Positions 60,887 through 64,000 of a DNA stretch of 64,000 bases are shown piece after piece. Each line of letters begins with the position of its first letter. Position 1 is the first letter of the stretch. The DNA is from Cyanophora paradoxa (Eukaryota; Glaucocystophyceae; Cyanophorales; Cyanophoraceae): contig QPMI01000127.1 of NCBI GenBank assembly GCA_004431415.1, positions 186,001 to 250,000 on the forward strand, written 5' to 3'. The notes beneath the pieces were generated by a model. That model searched no databases. It saw nothing but the letters and a program-made list of their open reading frames with translations, and was not told where the DNA came from. The translations under genes were made by a program, and so were the position numbers.

Positions 60887-62794
60887 TTAGCGGCGGCGCC
60901 GCGACCGTGTCTTCCGTAGCGGTTTGCGCCGGGATCGCCGGGTCCGCGTGCGCCTGGCCGGGGCCCAGTACAGCCCCGCGGCCGCGCCGTGTCGCGCTCG
61001 GTGGCGAGCTGCTTGGTAAGGCCCGAGGGCGTTGCGAGTACCGCCGATGTCGCCCCTATCATCGGCCTCGCCCGCGGGGCCCGACCAGTCGAGCATGCGG
61101 CGCAGGTTGGGCCTCGAGCTCTCCTCCAGCTGTCGCATTTGCTCTCGCCGCGAGCGTGCCTGTTCGCTCATGTTTATTGCCATGAAGCGGTCCCCTGTTT
61201 GGAAGAGGATCCCCCGAGTCAGGGTCGCGTATATGGCCGGGGTTACCGTCGACAGTGCCAGTTTCTCGCCGAGGGCCGACGGAAGGGATCCTTTTTGTAT
61301 GAACTTGGTGAGAATCCTAAACAGGCCCGGGCACTTGCTTGCGATTTCAGAGTCGGCTTTTGTTGCAACGTGATACGCCACCTGTGGGGCCCTCCTTGCT
61401 ATAAGATCAATCATCCCCAGCCCGACGACAAGCAGCCGCGTCAGCACCACCAGGCCTCGGGGGTGTTGGCCGCTCCTGCTGCCCGCCATCATGCCGGCCA
61501 AAATTCGAGCGTAGTCGTTGTCCGGGGAAGACAGAACTTCGAAGAGGAAATACATCGCCCAGATGGCGCACCGACCGGCATTGTCTATAACCGCTCTGTC
61601 GGCCTGGCGGTCCCGCTCGGCAAAAACCTCAGTAGGGGGGGCACTCACGGCGTTCGGTGGAGGCAGATTGCGATAGGCGGTGGCCGAAGGGAGGCCCAGA
61701 TCACCGCTGGATGCCAGGTCTTGGGGCGGCGGGCCGAAGGCATCAGAGTCGGTGTTGGAAAGGAGTTTGTACGAGCCTGCGAGCCAGGCTTTCACGGCGA
61801 CCAGCACTCCCGTCCCCCCAGAACGCCCATTCGGATCAAACAGAAACGCCTCACGCTTGGAGTTGTCGAGAACTAAAACACAGAGATGCCCTCCAATTGC
61901 TCGACGGTAGGCCCCCTTTTCCGCTAGACGGCGGCGGGTGCGCCGGAGCCCTTTTTCCGCTTTCTTGATGTTACCCGCCACGTTGTGCTCGGATGTTGCT
62001 GGGTCCACCTGCTGCCAAAAGTCGAGTTGGTCCTTCCAAAAATCGTACGATTGTTTGTCGCGATACTGAGCTTTGAACGCATGCGGCTCCTCGGCTGTCG
62101 ACACGGCCTCGGCCAAGTTCGCGAGGAAGCCGACAGCAAGTGTGATACATACCACGGTGGATTTCGGAAGGTCGTTGACGTGCCACTGCTCTCGGGTGCC
62201 AAACCCCCTGTGCATGACTGGTGGCCCGGTCAGCACTGGCCCGTCGTAATCGTAGGTGATGTTTAGAAAGGCGAGGATCGAAGTCGTGGTGCGACCTCGA
62301 TCCCGTGCGACTGGTGCAGCGGTCAAATCGCTCCAAGTGAGAAAAGGTGTTTTCTTCACCGTCTCGAACCCCTCAATAAAGTGCGTCATGAACGCGTCGA
62401 TGCCCGCCACGCACGTGTCCTGGGACTCCCATAGAGCCTCTGCGATGGCCTGTGTGAGGTCGGTATGAAGGCTGGGCGGAAGCCAGGCGGGGATCCCCGC
62501 GTCTTCGTGCGCCAGGCTACTGGGCCAATCCCTCCTGAGGAAGTTCGCGTCGAACTCGGATCGCCCAGAGGAGTCGAAGATTCGTGGGACGTTGAGTCCC
62601 GACTGGAAGCCGTGTACAATGGGGAGAAGCCTGGGATCGTGCGTGAAAACGCCGAGCGAAGTACGTCGGGGGTCGTACCGGTCGTCCGAGCGTGGGAACG
62701 GGTCGTCCTCCCCCCCCTCCCAGTCCGGGACCGACACGAGCAATTGCTTATCGCCCTCCGCGTCATCGTCATAGATGCTCTTGGCTATGTCCAT
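60887..62794 (-). CDS. Cysteine-protease-like protein
   Basis: 635 residues from ATG 62794. Acidic N-terminus, then a domain with GGHLCVLVLDNSKREAFLFD (H303, D320, N322 in DPNG) and, after a variable insert, DNAGRCAIWAMYFLFEVL (C409). The order H ... D/N ... GxC-x-x-W is that of C48/adenain-like viral cysteine proteases. Arg-rich C-terminus (RRTRTRRSRRKPLRKTRSRR). If active it could mature virion proteins or remove ubiquitin-like tags. Codon GC is lower than its neighbours. Confidence 0.6.
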   Translation of the reverse strand: MDIAKSIYDDDAEGDKQLLVSVPDWEGGEDDPFPRSDDRYDPRRTSLGVFTHDPRLLPIVHGFQSGLNVPRIFDSSGRSEFDANFLRRDWPSSLAHEDAGIPAWLPPSLHTDLTQAIAEALWESQDTCVAGIDAFMTHFIEGFETVKKTPFLTWSDLTAAPVARDRGRTTTSILAFLNITYDYDGPVLTGPPVMHRGFGTREQWHVNDLPKSTVVCITLAVGFLANLAEAVSTAEEPHAFKAQYRDKQSYDFWKDQLDFWQQVDPATSEHNVAGNIKKAEKGLRRTRRRLAEKGAYRRAIGGHLCVLVLDNSKREAFLFDPNGRSGGTGVLVAVKAWLAGSYKLLSNTDSDAFGPPPQDLASSGDLGLPSATAYRNLPPPNAVSAPPTEVFAERDRQADRAVIDNAGRCAIWAMYFLFEVLSSPDNDYARILAGMMAGSRSGQHPRGLVVLTRLLVVGLGMIDLIARRAPQVAYHVATKADSEIASKCPGLFRILTKFIQKGSLPSALGEKLALSTVTPAIYATLTRGILFQTGDRFMAINMSEQARSRREQMRQLEESSRPNLRRMLDWSGPAGEADDRGDIGGTRNALGPYQAARHRARHGAAAGLYWAPARRTRTRRSRRKPLRKTRSRRRR

Positions 62795-62849
62795 GGTTTC
62801 GATCAATACGACCGATTTTTTCTCCCTCGCCTTTGCAGAGGCCAGAGGC

Positions 62850-63365
62850 ATGGCGACCAAGCGTGTGCAGACCTCGACGCTCGCGGCGAAGACGGTGGCG
62901 ACGGACCGCGTGGCGGCCGTCCGCGGCACCTTCGACGCCGGCGTCGCGACGGGCTCGCTCCTCCTGACGGGCGACCGGGGTTCCATCTCCTGCCGCTTCA
63001 GCCCCATGATGGTGGCCCTCCTGGGGACCGAGCCTCACCTGGAGTGCGCGCCCCTCCGCGTGACGAGGCAGGTCGTCACCCCCCATGCGTCCTTCGCCGG
63101 CCTCCTGCACCCCGACCATGCCGCCGTCGAGGACGGGCAGCTGCGGCTCCTGGGGCGCGGCGTGTACAAGCTGACCGTCTACGGCCTCGCCGGCCCCGAG
63201 GACCCCCTTGCGCCCGCCCCCCCCGCGGTGTTCTTCGTCTCCGGTCCCGCCGCCCCCGTCGAGATCGCCGCCCCCCCCGCGGGCGCCCCCGGCCGCGCCC
63301 CCCGCCTCGTAATCGAGGTCCACTACCTCTACGGCGCCGACGGGGAGCCCGAGGACCGCGCGTGA
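62850..63365 (+). CDS. Beta-rich unknown protein
   Basis: 171 residues from ATG 62850. Strand-rich (GSLLLTGDRGSISCRFSPMM, LVIEVHYLYGADGEPE) with a Pro-rich loop; no motif recognised. It could be a small capsid or fibre-associated domain. The leader carries GATTTTTTTCTCCCTCGCC. Confidence 0.6.
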   Translation: MATKRVQTSTLAAKTVATDRVAAVRGTFDAGVATGSLLLTGDRGSISCRFSPMMVALLGTEPHLECAPLRVTRQVVTPHASFAGLLHPDHAAVEDGQLRLLGRGVYKLTVYGLAGPEDPLAPAPPAVFFVSGPAAPVEIAAPPAGAPGRAPRLVIEVHYLYGADGEPEDRA

Positions 63366-63418
63366 CCCTTTCCGCCCCACCCGAAAATCTTTGCGCGTCC
63401 TATCAGTAGTAGTGTTGA

Positions 63419-64000
63419 ATGGCACGCACGAAGACGACGGCCCGCAGGCCCGCTGCACCCGCTCCGACGTCGCCCGCCCGGAAGTCGCCCGCTCCGAAGT
63501 CGCCCGGTCGGAAGTCGCGGTCGCGGTCCAAGTCGAGGGACGAGGACGCCTTCGTGGACGTCGTGGACAACCCCGACAACGCCCACGAGTGGATCGAGGC
63601 CCAGGACCTGAAGCGGCGCCCAAGGCCGCGCACGCGGAAGCTCACGAGGCAGTGGACAACCGACGACGCCCGCGGCGCGCGGGCCTGGGCCGCCCTCGAG
63701 AGCCGCGCGTCGAAGAGGCCCCGGTCGGTCAGGAGCTACCGGAAGAACGTCGTTACCCGCGGCGACGTAAATTGGTACCGCACGATCCGAAATGACATGA
63801 AAGCAAGTGGGGCCCGTCGAGGCGATCGGATGTTCAAATGGTTCGAGCGTGAACGGCTAAACAAACAAATGGACCGCGAGGCGAGAGATATGAAGAGGTA
63901 CAGGGACGAACTGTCCATCAGGTCACCGTCGCCGCAGCGACGGCGCCTCTCGCCGACCAGAGTCAGGGCTGGCGAGCCTGGCGGCCCCCGCGCGCGCCGC
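63419..64000 (+). CDS. Histone H3-tail-like protein with SR linker, truncated by window edge
   Basis: Open from ATG 63419 to the window end (194 codons, no stop). After Met removal the N-terminus is ARTKTTARRPA, against ARTKQTARKS in histone H3, so Lys4 and its flanks are kept. ARKSPAPKSPGRKSRSRSKS follows, with ARKS/GRKS triplets like those around H3 K9/K27. The rest is helical and charged (DNPDNAHEWIEAQDLKRRPR, ERERLNKQMDREARDMKRYR) with no histone-fold core. Leader: ATCTTTGCGCG. Proposed histone mimic or DNA-packaging protein; the mimic reading is inference from the tail. Confidence 0.65.
   Translation, partial: MARTKTTARRPAAPAPTSPARKSPAPKSPGRKSRSRSKSRDEDAFVDVVDNPDNAHEWIEAQDLKRRPRPRTRKLTRQWTTDDARGARAWAALESRASKRPRSVRSYRKNVVTRGDVNWYRTIRNDMKASGARRGDRMFKWFERERLNKQMDREARDMKRYRDELSIRSPSPQRRRLSPTRVRAGEPGGPRARR

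Noticed and set aside
1-64000. tRNA or rRNA genes
   Set aside because: I looked for cloverleaf-like arms and GGTTCRANNCC boxes and saw none I could support by eye; a tRNA-scanning program would be decisive.
1-64000. Major capsid protein, B-family polymerase, packaging ATPase
   Set aside because: No double-jelly-roll or HK97-type capsid pattern, no YGDTDS, and no convincing packaging-type Walker A/B pair in any well-supported gene. They are presumably outside this window.

Overview
This window looks like part of the genome of a large, very GC-rich eukaryotic dsDNA virus, or of a copy of one integrated in a eukaryotic genome. The case rests on gene content and layout. Genes are dense, lie on both strands, are mostly intronless and have very short spacers. 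There is an archaeo-eukaryotic primase with a herpes/NCLDV-type (UL52-like) zinc finger near its C-terminus, a protein of a family I recognise from nucleocytoviruses (conserved FDPFCRR and NFFRWAI blocks near 51.8 kb), many small membrane-anchored virion-like proteins, a 2,012-residue fibre-like protein ending in an S74 chaperone domain, two HNH endonucleases, a SET protein and F-box-like paralogues. I see no major capsid protein, DNA polymerase or packaging ATPase here, so the lineage stays open. A recurring trait is a C-terminal tail of arginine/serine repeats on otherwise unrelated proteins.

Layout. 0-16 kb is an accessory zone: duplicated F-box-like genes (1.9, 3.4, 6.4, 7.3, 12.3 kb), winged-helix-like paralogues (0.6, 9.0 kb), a degraded/intact paralogue pair (8.3, 10.0 kb) and membrane proteins (11.0-12.3 kb), with GC-rich palindromes between genes. 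16.7-27.4 kb is distinctive: three large genes (16.7-19.1, 19.4-21.8 and 25.2-27.4 kb) read sensibly only after removing many ~50-nt GT...AG introns. They sit beside AT-rich islands and intronless arginine-rich genes. 27.4-63 kb is a probable virion/morphogenesis block: tail-anchored proteins, coiled coils, a LamG/Fn3-like protein next to the S74 fibre, a JAMM-like protein, a cysteine-protease-like protein, the primase, SET and F-box genes. At the right edge an incomplete gene starts with a near copy of the histone H3 N-terminal tail.

Shared signals. Many starts follow a short T-run joined to CGGCGC-like sequence 15-45 nt upstream. Two palindrome families occur: GAATCACCCC...GGGGTGATTC between genes genome-wide, and a GC-rich element fused to the stop codons of the 1.8-5.4 kb cluster. 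Several genes (27.5, 33.9, 47.7, 51.5, 56.6 kb) are split by one-base shifts, most beside G/C homopolymers; these may be assembly errors rather than biology.

All family assignments come from reading motifs by eye; no database search was possible.
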